A model generated the notes under the pieces. That model was not told where the DNA came from. It did not search any database and saw nothing but the letters and a program-made list of their open reading frames with translations. From contig NW_003158732.1 in NCBI RefSeq assembly GCF_000003605.2, positions 137,542-162,962 of the forward strand: DNA of 25,421 nucleotides, written 5' to 3'. This DNA is from Saccoglossus kowalevskii. Lineage: Eukaryota; Hemichordata; Enteropneusta; Harrimaniidae. The position numbers were made by a program, and so were the translations under genes. Of this stretch, positions 1 to 11,059 are shown piece by piece (position 1 is the stretch's first letter; every line of letters starts with the position of its first letter).

Positions 1-251
1 AATTTATTCACATCTTTACATATTCATCGACAATTAAGATGTACTGAAACAGTGTAAACCAAACCCTGAGAATGAAGGGCATTATTTTCTCTTCAAACTA
101 TTCTTCATTCTTCATTGCCCCCCCCCTCCCATATTGGGGGAAGGAGGTATCTTTTATCTTTGAATCCTCTGCACTACAACATACATGCCTGTGTAAACTA
201 GAAAGGTGTCTAGAACACTTATCAGATGTATGTATTTATTTTGACTTACAG
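1..251 (+). other. DCAF7 intron, 3' part
   Basis: This non-coding stretch ends in the splice acceptor TTGACTTACAG just before the first visible DCAF7 exon. It contains a run of about ten cytosines near 118-128. The open frame across 72-470 is only the exon extended into both introns. The next DCAF7 intron (370-849) is likewise AT-rich and holds no other feature I can support. Confidence 0.8.
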
Positions 252-1022
252 GTTATTATCCTTGATGTGCGGGTACCTTGCACACCAGTAGCAAGACTTA
301 ACAATCACAGAGCATGTGTTAACGGCATTGCATGGGCACCGCATTCATCGTGTCACATTTGTACAGCAGGTGAGGCCAACTCTTCTCATTATCAAATTAT
401 GAAAACCACTTTAAGTTCAAGAGAGAATTTACGTTCATTAATTCGCAGGGATAACATAAAATGTTTGTAGCAGTTCATTTTGTATGTCTCGAAGGCTGCA
501 AGTCATGCTAAGTTTTGAAAAAATTCTTAAATTTATTAAATGCAGTCATACATTATGTTAGAGAATTTTTACAGATGCATTACAACTTGAAAGTTTTCGC
601 ACGACTACAGCGTCTTCCAATGATTCTGAATCATTTGCATAAAAGACGAGCGGATATGATCATTATTTTTTAGTTTTCAGTGTTTCTAATTGGTGTTCAG
701 TAAATAATGAACAATTTTTGAACCGATTTAACAGATATGTCAATTTCTATACAACTAATTTGTAATTCCTCATTGCATGCTTACCTGTTAACATATACTG
801 TCATCTTGGATACAGTGGGAAATTTATCTACTTTTCATTTAACTTTCAGCTGATGACCACCAAGCATTGATATGGGACATTCAACAAATGCCACGTGCCA
901 TAGAAGACCCAATTCTAGCGTACACCGCTGAAGGAGAAATCAATCAAATACAGTGGTCATCAACGCAACCAGACTGGATCGCCATTTGTTACAATAATTG
1001 CCTTGAAATTCTCAGAGTATAA
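252..1022 (+). CDS. DCAF7: DCAF7 (WDR68/HAN11), last two coding exons; gene is 5'-incomplete
   Basis: The exons are 252-369 and 850-1022. The first is preceded by a TTACAG acceptor and followed by the donor GTGAGG at 370. The second follows CTTTCAG and ends at TAA 1020-1022. The junction is phase 1 and rebuilds an alanine codon, giving 96 residues plus stop. The reading includes [47 protein letters not shown] and [11 protein letters not shown]. These match the C-terminal WD40 blades of animal DCAF7 almost residue for residue. Known role of the family: a WD40 scaffold that binds DYRK1/HIPK kinases and acts as a DDB1-CUL4 substrate adaptor, in cytoplasm and nucleus. Nothing looks broken, so this is a conserved functional gene end. 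The upstream exons lie left of the window. Confidence 0.97.
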
Positions 1023-1600
1023 ACAAAAATAGACAAAGAAAATATATTGTTCTCAAGGACCGCCTCTGATTCTTCCTTTTAATATACAATTTCTTCCGTG
1101 GTTAGACAAGTTTAACATGCGTAACTCACCATGTTGGGTGTATCGTTTGCATTAGCTGTTAACAGGACCTCCCTGTGTGCAATGGTACAAGAACATTAGC
1201 TAATCATGTCTGCATTTCTTTCCTCCAAATTTCTGTATTCCAGGAGCCTCCAACTGTAAATATTTTTTTAAATGCAGAAATAAATTATTTTAACTGCCAC
1301 CTCGATGGAAAAAAATAATACTTGTAATGATTCCCACATGTTTCAGCATTAAAGCTCCATGTGTAGTTGAGTTTCCTTTTTATTTAAATTACAGAAATGC
1401 GTAGTGGATTTTTACGGAAATTGACATACTATGTTGCCTTTGTTAGATTTGTTTACTTTTGTTTTAATATAATTAGGGACAATGTGGCAGAGGCTGGTAA
1501 TTACTCTTTGCATATTAAGAAGCTACACAACCCTCTCCTCTTTCAAAAATGGATTTGTATTTAGGGAAAATAAAACACGCTTCTGTTAATGAGATTGGTG
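1023..1600 (+). promoter_or_regulatory. DCAF7: DCAF7 3' UTR with candidate polyadenylation signals
   Basis: The AT-rich sequence directly after the DCAF7 stop codon contains AATAAA hexamers at 1279-1284 and 1569-1574, either of which could direct cleavage. Further AATAAA copies occur much later (for example 4541-4546 and 4811-4816). A long 3' UTR therefore cannot be excluded; some vertebrate DCAF7 transcripts have long 3' UTRs. Which site is used cannot be decided from sequence alone. Confidence 0.5.
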
Positions 1601-4600
1601 CTTTTCAGCTTCCTTGTGAGAAGGGGAAAATTATGCGTTTATTTCCTTGGGCAGTTTGTTGTGAAAGTTGGTCAACATTTTTAATTAACCTGTATCGTAT
1701 ATATGTCTAGTAGGAAAACGTCTTCAATGACAATGGATCTAACGTAACAATTGCAGCATTCTCCTTCTATAGTGGGAATGGTGGCCATCATGACATCAAT
1801 TGTTAATATAATACAATGTTGACACTCAGTTTAATTATTACCAAGTAGAATACAGTAATAACCAGCGAATCCTTATTAGTGTCTAAGTAATAGTTACAGT
1901 GAATTTCTTCACTTATCCCTGCATCCTCGATGGTCTTGCGCATTACAGTTGTGCTCCTGTCATCAGTCTGACCTAAGTTGGATTTGGTTTTTGTGAGTGA
2001 GACGGTGGATAGTAAGACGAGTTTTGAATACTGTCACTTTGACCGGGTTGCGTTATCTCACTGGTGTTATCGTCGATTGGCAATATTTGTGTGCCAAAAA
2101 AAACTATAGACTTCTATTGTTGGGGATATTGTAATGTGGTTTGGTCACCACACTGGTCAAGTTGGGCATTTTAATATCATTAGTAATGGGACAAAACAGA
2201 AATTACAAAAAGGCTGCAGGTTTTTACTTAGTATATAAGAAGACATTAACTTTTTGGTCAAAATGAAATGTGTTTAAATCAGTTTCAGGGTGTGTTATTT
2301 TCATTGCAATCAAGACTTGGTATGTTTATCTTGTTTCGTCTTGTGATTTTCCTTCATATTACATATCTTGATAAGATTTAGATTATAATTAGGAGTTTTA
2401 CAGATTTCCTCCCCAAAGTTTGTAGCCTTGTAGTTTTACAGACTATTCCCCCCCCCCCTCCCCCAAGTCATACTTCTTTGTTGGTATATATATTTAAGTA
2501 GTCTAGGATTTCAGTGGGGGTATGATTATTAAACTAACCAGCAATAGTTAAAAGGATTCTGTGGTGCATTTGAACTTTTAAAAGAAACTGTATTTGCATA
2601 TCATTAACTTACTAATTGTTTTTGAAGTATAGTTCTATAATGCCAGTATGTCTGCACGTCTGTCTTTATATGGTCATTGTATTGAGAATATTGGTATTCA
2701 GCCATTGTTTACTAGCTTTAATGTTTGTTTACTTCACGATTCACAATTATTACTGTTTTGTATATTTAATTAAGAATTTTGTTTTTGAAAATATTATTAG
2801 GACTCCCTAACTTACTCTAACTGTATTAAAAGCAGAATAGTCGTCTAAACAATGTTGTTGTTTTTTTGCAAACATTGGAACAAGTCGTGTATGACATGAA
2901 GTACTGTTTCCTATTGTGATCTTATCTCAATTTTTTTGCCCGAAATATTTGTTTACACTATCCTTAAATTTGTTATCAATTTCTTGAGTTTTGACAAGAG
3001 TATTCTGGTAATAATTGGGATAAATGGACATGGTCAATGCTCTACATCGCTGTTGATATGGGTGCCATATGGCATGTACAACACATGTAAAATTTAAATG
3101 TGTGCTGGGCAGGGTGAATAATCACTGGCATTCCATCATTTGGATGATTCAGCAAAACACGACAGTCAACCCAGTGATGCTGTCGTTTTGAAAAACTACA
3201 CAGTAGAAAATATGTGGTTACAACAAATAGATTTTATCTTGTGTTTTGTTTAGCAACAGTGTCCACATTTTGGGCATGGTTTGTTAAAACACCACAGTAA
3301 GTGTCCCATGCAACAGGCATGACGAATTGTGCTTTAACATACCGTTTCTTTATTTTCCAAAGTTTATAATAACTGTGATCAGCCACTCAGTAATGTTTTA
3401 AATACATATGTATATATACTTCAGTGAATCGTTAATTCTACACATTATTAAAAAAAAAAATAATGGTACTTTATACTATATTGCTGCCTTAATATAGATA
3501 AATTTATTTTTGGGAAAAATGTTTCCTATGTCACATTTATTTTCATAATTACTGCAGACTGCCTCTGCAAATAATTGTATTGTACATTGTAACCTTCATG
3601 TTGAATCAAATGCAGCACTTTAAATTTTGGTAAAACCTTTCAAAAAAATGCAAGCAAAATTAATTAAAATATTTTGTTTGATGACATGCCACCAGCCATT
3701 CAAGAAATGTCTGTGTCAGTTTGACTGAAATATAACTCATTCATGACTAGACTGCCTTTGATTAGCTGTTGCCAAAACTGTAATATCTATTAAAAGGTAT
3801 TTAAGGTTAAAATTGTTGCATCTATTTGCATTTACGCACAACCGTTGCCCAAAGAGAAAGAATGTGATGGTTTAGTCAACAATACAATTATTTGCTGTTG
3901 ATTAATATTCCAATTTACTTTCTATGAATTTTGCCTTCAATTTTTAAAACTGGTCACATTGTATATGGTAAAGTAGTCTAAGATTTGTTTTGTTTTTTAA
4001 GTGCCTAATAATCTTCAAAGGTTGTATTGTTATAATATACATGCATTCATTCATTAAGCTAAGACATTTTTTGCTAGGGTATTTAAACCTGCATAAAATT
4101 TGTATTTTATAAATAAGTTTACGTAAATATGGATTTTTTTTCTGTAGCTTGTACGTTTTTTCTGTATAATATGTTTGTGATTGTTTAAATAGATAATGAA
4201 ATGTGTAAAAACTTTAGAGAAAGGAAAATATTCAAACTAGCTGCCAAAGTTTATTGGGCGTTAAAACAATGTACTAGATGTATTACAATACATTGACTGA
4301 CATAGACTTAAGTTATCATTTTGAATTTAATATTAAGTGAATGTTTATTTATCACATTCTAATGTTTCAACCTATTTTGTACTAGATTCTACTCATCTTT
4401 TCACTTTGTAGTCTCAGTCATGACAGTCTGGTATCCGATGACCTTAATCAATTGATTGATTGATTGATTAATTGATCTGATGTTCCCATTTTTGCCATTG
4501 TGACACCACATGAACAAACTCTTAGGACTGCGCCATTATAAATAAAGCTGCACTCAGAAATCATTCATAAAGATTTTTGAGAGACTGACTTACGAATTGA

Positions 4601-7190
4601 TTTTAAGAGTTTATTGGTTTAAAATTTATAATAGTGTTACTATGTGCATGGATTTATGCATCTCAGAGGTGTATCTTTAGATTGCTCCCACAATTCAAAC
4701 ATATTTATGTCTCGTTTCACTCAAGTTCCAATGTCCCAATGAATCTGTATGAATGATCTTGGAGTGCAACATGAGTGAGTGGGAGGGTGTGGTTGGCCGG
4801 AGTGTTGAGGAATAAAAAGTTCTCACTGACTTTGAATTGTCAAATTTTTAACAAAAAAACTTACATAATGAATAATCAATATCAAACCATTCCCCCTCCA
4901 GAGTTTGACAAGGCAATCTGCTTGTCTACATCCTAGAGTTGAAAGAAAAGAGTTAGTGGGTTTAGTTGTTTCTCAAAAGACCCCATAATTATTACAGTAG
5001 TGTTGTCTTGTATGTTTTAATATGTGTATTTACCATGTAATGTTGACGTGTACACAATTTTTTTACATTATAACAATATTATATTATTTTATCTATAGTG
5101 TTTCTTTGTTTTGCTTTTTAAATAGTTGTAATCTTTTCAAAACTCAGGAGCATTCATCAAATTAGGTCCCTGCTGCTACTTTTTACCGATAATTTGTTGC
5201 TTTCATTTAGGATTCCATGAGAGAAAAATTGGCGGTGTTTTTATTCCAAAAATGAAGGGAGAAGTTAACAGACAATGCTGCTTTGAAGTTTCAGTGATTC
5301 CAAGATGCAAGCAATCAATTCACCTTGTAATTAAACAAGGAATTTTAACATATTCTGTCTAAAAGTTTTTAGCTGAGATTGATGTTACTCAATTTGGAAC
5401 AATGAACTTGGTGCTACAAATGCAGAGTTGAGCATTGTTGCTTTTTGGGTTCAACAGGCCAGATAAATATAAAATTTGTTCACTGTTTTCAAATAAACCC
5501 TCAGAAAGTTTTAAATCAACAATTTGTGCTTGTTTTAGTACTTTGTGTTTTTTTCTTCTGCAAGGTTTGTCAATTCATCACTTTTACCCAGGATTTTCTG
5601 ATTTTGTCAGAAATTGTCACAAAAATGGTGAAAAGTCCCAAATCCTGCAGAACAAAAAAACGCAAATGATAAAATTGGTCACAAGTAGATGGTGGGCTCG
5701 GATCTTGACTCAATTCGGTACATTTGCCGTCTTTATCAATGGGACTCGTAAACCCAGGAAAAAAATAATTCTGATTTTGTTGGCGTGCCTGCCCCAAAAA
5801 ATTTGCACCTCAAATGTCTTTTGAAATCAAAATACATTATGTTTGGCCTTGTGAGGGTGCAATTGCTTGCTAATGGCACAAATGTTGCCAAGTTGTCAAT
5901 GGCAACAAGTGGAGTGTAATTTACAGTGAAAATACTTCTCTTTTCAATCATAATTAGTGTTTATATTGTATTGGTTGTATGCATCAACTCTCCCAAACTA
6001 AAAATCCAACCAAACAAGAAACTGACTTTGTAAACTGTTATTGTGCTATGTTAAGAATACACCAACGAATCTTTGGCCACTTTATCACTTGTATATTTTG
6101 TGTGAATTTTTTAGCCAGAGAAACTTGTGTACACCATTTTATGCCCTGAGTTAGCCGTGCTTTCCGGTATCATAGATAACTCAAAGTCTGTGTTGTATTT
6201 GTCTGATTAGAAGGTTTTAACATTATTTTTTTGTTTGTTTCAATTTTACATGTGAATCTCCGATAAATTTCTTACTCAGAGTAATAATTATTCTATTTGA
6301 GACTTGTATTTTTCAACATTTGAAATTAAAATATCTACGGTAAATTAAGCTTGTTTTTATATTAATTCTAGTCAGATTTGTGTGAAAATTGCAAAAACAC
6401 TTCCAAAAGCAGGCATTTTAGAACTGAAATCCAAACAAATAAAACATTTTTTTTATACCAATACAAGTTTTTGATATTTTGGTGAGTGAACGATTACATT
6501 AAATTAAAAATATTGTAAAAATAAAGTTTGGAACCCTTAACTGATTTCCATGGAAATTAATACTTTATGATTTTGCATGTAGCAATAAACTCTCATTTTG
6601 GTGGCCATTTTGAATTGAAATTTGGTCAAGATACATGTAACTGAAGTTCATAACTCAAAAACTAGTTACCAACATTTTTTCTTCAGACTTTCAATTAGTT
6701 CCAAGAAAATAACTTGTCAAGTTTTGGAAAATTCCCGTGTGAAAAGTGTTTGTAATTAAGTCGTGCGTGTTCCTTATGATATGGATTCTGTGAAGTCATT
6801 TTGACATTTGAAAATGAATGAATCAGAAAATAATTGCGTTTCTCCCATTAGTGTATCATTTCCTTGAGTTGTGTCCATTGCATAGCGCCCCCTCGCGTCG
6901 AAAACAAAAAACAAAATCAAATCTATACATCAGGGAACAGTTTTTGAAATCCGTCCGCCAGCCCAGAACCTGGTTGATTTCCTGTTTTCTCTGTATTAAT
7001 CTGGAAACATTGCCTTGATTATGCTCATCGGCTTGGTAAATGTGTTCCAAGGTCAAAAAGAATGGGATTGTCGCATTGTTTGTTCTGTTGATACAAGGGT
7101 GATTTCATTTAAACTTTGTATCATCATGCATATTTTTGTATTGGGCGGTTATTCTCTGATTTGATCCTAAGTTGTAAAATTCCGCGTCCT
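1601..7190. other. Non-coding AT-rich region (possible long 3' UTR or intergenic)
   Basis: I see no convincing gene here. The region is T-rich on the plus strand with many short poly-A/T runs. It has a cytosine run at 2448-2458 and a (TGAT)n tract near 4449-4476. Open frames at 2616-2810 and on both strands over 5435-5951 overlap each other, lack recognisable motifs and have low-complexity composition, so I treat them as chance. AATAAA hexamers are scattered through it, as expected for this base composition. Confidence 0.6.
4449..4476. repeat. TGAT tetranucleotide microsatellite
   Basis: A short run of TGAT repeats with one interruption (TTAA) lies in the non-coding DNA downstream of DCAF7. 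It is simple sequence with no sign of function. Confidence 0.85.
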
Positions 7191-7233
7191 GTTCGATATG
7201 GGACTCGTAGCGACGTACACAACGCGTGTAAAA

Positions 7234-7445
7234 TACTGTAAAATGACTAATATTCACTGGGTTTAAATTTCACTGATTTACCATTTCAGGCATATTCAGT
7301 GGGTTTTAAATTCACGGTTTCGTCATTTAGATAATGTGTTCTATGCTAAATTTTACATATTCACTGTGTTTTAATTTAGCGCATTTTTCCAGTCAGCGAA
7401 ATAAGCTAAATTAAAACCCAGTGAATAATTACCCTCTTTACAGTA
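7234..7445. repeat. Fold-back (MITE-like) inverted-repeat element, 212 bp
   Basis: The ends are inverted copies of each other: TACTGTAAA at the left and TTTACAGTA at the right, each leading inward to a copy of ATTCACTGGGTTT. On the right half, an arm at about 7360-7391 (ATTCACTGTGTTTTAATTTA) pairs with its inverted copy at about 7397-7430 across a few bases. The left half holds two further direct copies of the ATTCACTGGGTTTAAATT motif (near 7252 and 7288). The whole segment could fold into a long hairpin. No coding capacity is present. This fits a non-autonomous DNA transposon or fold-back element; I cannot assign its superfamily. Confidence 0.6.
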
Positions 7446-8019
7446 CATTGTTTAAATGAAATTCGATCACATGCTGCGCGACGTCCACCACCATTTAAAG
7501 CATACAGTTGTACAGCATATTGCGAGAGATACTAGTATACGGACCGTGACTGTATTACGATCTGATCCAATTTATAACCGTTTTTGGAGAAGAGTTACTG
7601 CTCGAGTTGGTTAAAAGAACTTTAAAAAGAAAACCAATTAAAAAATTGCATTATTTACTTATTTTTTCAAAATTAAAGGCCAAAGGATGTAATTGAACAG
7701 CCAGAACTTGTGGGATGTACAGTTCCATACCACCGTACATGAATACATGACAGATTTAGAAATAGTAAGTCCTGGCTAGGCCATTCTGTTTTTTTATTAT
7801 TATTTTATTTATAGTTAGATACAAAAATGGCGAAAATTTTAAATTGTCAGAAAGAATAGGCATGTCTTCAAACCGCGGTTCTGCAAGCCTAAATTATTGT
7901 TATCTAGTTTAAATGTCTACATATGTCAAAACATATATACTGACTGAGGTGACGATAGTTCAGCATACAGTGCATAGATGTGTTACTAAATCAACCGGGT
8001 AGGCTTTTTCATTGAAATT
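7446..8019. other. Non-coding, no feature recognised
   Basis: AT-rich sequence with ordinary short homopolymer runs. I see no exon with good splice sites, no RNA gene and no repeat with clear boundaries. Confidence 0.5.
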
Positions 8020-8601
8020 CTATAAATATATTGTGTACTTTTCGATATCAATAACATACAACTCATATACATGAACAACAGTGACAAAGTTTACATTAAA
8101 AGGTGAAACAAATACTTGAGTATTTGCCATGCAAAGAAATGTAAAAGAAGAAGTCAACGGTTTTCGAAATTTGGAGAACGGCGAATTTCTTTCACAAACG
8201 GTCGTAAATGGCGTGATGATTTCAATGCACTTTTCTTTGTGCTGAATATCTGTCCATATTTTATCGGATTTGAAATTGTTTGGTTGGATATATAAATAGC
8301 TGTCACTGTTTTGACAGGATTTAAATTGTCTGGCTATTTGAGAATCGAAACACATTTTACTGGTTTGTAGGTATGTATTAAGAGCGGTATTTCCTACACT
8401 ACGCACATTTTGGCCACGTCCCAGAACTACTTGACAGAGTTAATTGTGTCCATGGTAAGCAATACCTGAGACGACCGGAAACACGTTGAAATGGGAAAGA
8501 TCAAACTAACCATCCGGACCAGACATTGTGCATATTCGAGCCGAGATGTCGATATATTCGTCAAATTGATCAGCGGGACTGGAGGAACAGAAGTCATTAA
8601 A
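8020..8601 (-). CDS. Possible last two exons of an unrecognised minus-strand gene
   Basis: On the minus strand a 91-nt open segment (8601 down to 8511) sits between an acceptor CAG (after a TA/pyrimidine tract) and a good donor GTTAGT. It ends in phase 1 (SARICTMSGPDG). After a 117-nt gap, a weak acceptor GTGTAG precedes a phase-compatible open frame (8393 down to a stop at 8020) that includes LQTSKMCFDSQIARQFKSC and KEKCIEIITPFTTVCERN. The several cysteines and the mixed composition look protein-like, but I recognise no family. The acceptor of the second exon has a poor pyrimidine tract. It could equally be chance open sequence, so confidence is low. Confidence 0.2.
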
Positions 8602-8642
8602 CTGGAGGTAAAAGTGCATGGATATATATAAAAAAAAAAAAC

Positions 8643-8981
8643 TTAAAAACATTTGTATTCGTATTTCGTGATACTTATGAAATTGGTGTCGCCTAGACAA
8701 TAAAGGACAGCCGTCGAGGTACTCGGCTCGCTCAAGTACAGCCGTTGTGAATCATTTTCAGTACGTACATAGAAACGGTTTGGAAACTGTCTGCTATGTA
8801 TATCAGATAAATTTCTAAGAGTGATTACTAGTATTTTTTTCAAATTTTCGCTTATAGCTTGAATATCAGAGCTTTTTCGTTCTACATTTCGAAACCAGCT
8901 CAGCGTCACGATCGACGTGTAGTGTGTTTCGAAATTCAAGCAAATAGTACACGGCTTGTACACGTATACGTGGGTTTTCAT
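8643..8981 (-). CDS. Unrecognised minus-strand open frame, possible upstream exon
   Basis: This is a 112-residue ATG-initiated frame upstream (in minus orientation) of the candidate exons at 8020-8601. It contains SDIQAISENLKKILVITLRN and NRFYVRTENDSQRLYLSE, which is not low-complexity. The most obvious donor inside it (ATAA|GTATCA) is in phase 1 and would create a stop when joined to the next candidate exon. A direct splice is therefore not supported. I recognise no domain. It may be an exon of the same unknown gene or a chance frame. Confidence 0.15.
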   Translation of the reverse strand: MKTHVYVYKPCTICLNFETHYTSIVTLSWFRNVERKSSDIQAISENLKKILVITLRNLSDIHSRQFPNRFYVRTENDSQRLYLSEPSTSTAVLYCLGDTNFISITKYEYKCF

Positions 8982-9147
8982 TTATTAGTAGACATCTAAC
9001 GTTTGCTTGTATTATTTGATGACAAGCGAATAATAATATATTCCATCGCTGAGTATCGAAAATTGAATATTTTTCCGTAACACACGGTGTGGTGGACAGT
9101 ATGCGACACAGATTCTTGAAACTTGAAGGAGAGACAATTATTTACAA

Positions 9148-9339
9148 ATGACGTTGAAATTCTTACTTACGCTGTCAGTGTTTTGTATTGATTTTATTTG
9201 TAGTCAGCCGGTCTCAGAAAAAAAAGTAACAGTAACATGTAGTTATAGAAAACTACAGCCATATAAAGAGACAATGGAAGAGATTCGAAATAACGACAAC
9301 GGCAAAACGCGCACCGTACTATGCAACACAGAAATATAA
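9148..9339 (+). CDS. Small secreted protein, or signal-peptide first exon
   Basis: The ATG at 9148 has adenine at -3 (ACAAATGA) and opens a 63-residue frame. It starts MTLKFLLTLSVFCIDFICSQ: a short basic n-region, a hydrophobic core and a polar/small cleavage region, which is a good secretory signal. The remainder (PVSEKKVTVTCSYRKLQPYK and on) has two cysteines and no domain I recognise. A donor-like AAAAAA|GTAACA at 9225/9226 would end an exon in phase 0, the phase needed by the first visible exon of the phosphatase gene at 11926. It may therefore be that gene's first exon (inference). Read through, it is a hypothetical 63-residue secreted peptide. Confidence 0.35.
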   Translation: MTLKFLLTLSVFCIDFICSQPVSEKKVTVTCSYRKLQPYKETMEEIRNNDNGKTRTVLCNTEI

Positions 9340-9481
9340 GTCACTAAAAAGTAGTTGGGGTGTTAACGTAACTTGATGTCAATACACGTAATGTAATTGC
9401 CAACCATTTGGTTTTAAAATATTACCGTCTATCACGTGATTCATTGTAGCTGTCTGTCCCAGTTAATGAACTCTGGTGACA

Positions 9482-10055
9482 TGTCATGAATTAGTTTTCG
9501 CGTATCTGTTGACCGACTTATTTAGCTGATTACTAGTGAATGGCTGTGTTATATCTGTCATCATTTAGGCTCATGCGAGGTCCTGGACGGAACTTGACTT
9601 TAGTGATTTGGAACTAATAACGATATACTAGTAACCGTCGCCAACCGGACCGCTATTTCTGACAGTTGGTATTTGCAGTTAGTAATATAGTGAACGATTA
9701 ATCAAAAGATATGACGTGTTCAGTGCTTAGTGTGATTGGCTATGTGCAAATTGAACTTGAATGTGTGAAGGTTACGCCCTATGTATTTAAACTGCTTTGT
9801 AATTGGTTAAGTTTTGATAGGTAATAAACAGTCTAAGTCTTTGGTCACGGGGAGAGAGAGAGAACTCCACGAGGCGAGAGAGTCTTGGAGAGTGAGGCAG
9901 TTTGCCTCGAGGCGTTCTCGATGTGGCTAAAGAATAACTATTGAAACCTATTTCGTTTTGTGCGTCTATTTGACTGTAAAGCTTAAGTGACTTTCCCGGT
10001 CCGGTATCTCAAGCAGACGAGATAGAGACCAGACGAGAACCCCCCCCCCCCCCCC
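9482..10055 (+). mobile_element. Solo-LTR-like promoter/polyadenylation cassette
   Basis: Signals appear in the order and spacing usual for a retroelement LTR. They are a CCAAT-type box GATTGG (9734-9739), a TATA-like TATTTAA (9784-9790), AATAAA (9823-9828), a purine-rich GAGA tract (about 9851-9900), and then a U5-like segment that ends in a run of 16 cytosines (10040-10055). No primer site or coding region follows, so if it is an LTR it is a solo one. The ends are not defined: candidate TG starts lie at about 9482 and 9545, and I cannot see a target-site duplication. A host promoter is an alternative reading. Confidence 0.3.
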
Positions 10056-10860
10056 ATGACAGACATGTGCGACACTGGGCGTTTACTCCTACATCAGAGC
10101 ACAATGTTTATACTATAATACTGTAACTTTATTACATTATTCATTTTGAATATAACATAATCAAATACTATTCTAAGAAACAAAACAAAAATAACAAAAA
10201 ACAAAGGAAAACAAAAAATGATGAAAATAAATATACTGTTAATACTGGTTTAGAAAATAGTTCGTTGAACCAAGCAGCATGTTCACTCCAGCTATATCGC
10301 ATGTTAGAAGTTAGTGACTCATTCCTAAAATCTGATTAAAATAGATTCTAGTCTGGGCGTTGCTCATCTTTTTCCATAGTTATTTTAAAAAAATGTATTC
10401 AATCATTTATTTTTATATGTATTTAATTATATGTTTTATAGCATTTTTTAAAAAAACTGGTAATCGCGAAACCCTACAGGGGCCTGACCCAACGCACATA
10501 CTAGAAATTTAAGTTACAAACCCCGTTCATATCTCGTTTAAGCTACAGCTAATCACAGCTAGCTTTACATAAAAGTTGATAGTTTGATCACAGGAGGAAA
10601 TAGTTAAGATTGATTGTTGCGTTGTGTACTTGGTCGTGGGTTTCTGCTTGAAGACGAATTTCCCAATAAAAAAAACAAGTTGGCTAGCGGAAATTTTTTT
10701 AGTTGATTTTGAAGACTAAAATTCCTGCGTCATCGGCAATTTGCACATGCTTTAGTGCCAAAGAAAAGCACGAGTACGGTCCTGGCTTCTTAGTGGCGAG
10801 TGTCAACAAATGGTGGAAATTAGAGAATGATTTCTTGGTAGGAAAACTATATTAAAGCGG
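10056..10860. other. Non-coding, no feature recognised
   Basis: AT-rich sequence with an A-rich block near 10180-10230. I see no exon with credible splice sites and no bounded repeat. Confidence 0.5.
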
Positions 10861-10870
10861 TGGAGTCGTC

Positions 10871-10987
10871 ACCTGCGCATGCGTCAGATGGCCATTGTTT
10901 ACAAACAAGCGTCTACCCACAAGCCTGTGCGTTTTTAGCGTGTGTTGTTACCGTCGCTTGGGACTCAAATTCCGCGCGTGCGCAGGT
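10871..10987. promoter_or_regulatory. Candidate promoter: inverted pair of NRF1-like sites with a YY1-like site
   Basis: ACCTGCGCATGCG at 10871-10883 and CGCGTGCGCAGGT at 10975-10987 are inverted copies matching at 12 of 13 positions. Both resemble the NRF1 consensus (TGCGCATGCGC type). A YY1-like CAGATGGCCAT follows the first copy at 10885-10895. The block is CpG-rich compared with its AT-rich surroundings. This is how some animal core promoters look. The inverted pair might instead be the ends of a 117-bp element. No transcript start can be assigned. Confidence 0.3.
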
Positions 10988-11019
10988 AACGACCCTCCCG
11001 CTTTGGTAGTATATTTGTA

Positions 11020-11047
11020 CACAGTCCCTCTAGATAGAGGGACTGTG
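11020..11047. repeat. Perfect 28-bp palindrome
   Basis: CACAGTCCCTCTA (11020-11032) is followed by two bases (GA) and then its exact reverse complement TAGAGGGACTGTG (11035-11047). The stem is 13 bp and the loop 2 bp. It lies 12 bp left of a larger inverted-repeat element. It may be a hairpin remnant of a mobile element, such as two abutting terminal repeats. Confidence 0.9.
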
Positions 11048-11059
11048 ATCTGTATTTTA

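Noticed and set aside
5435-5951. Overlapping open frames on both strands
   Set aside because: They overlap one another, lack domains and splice signals, and have AT-driven composition; most likely chance.
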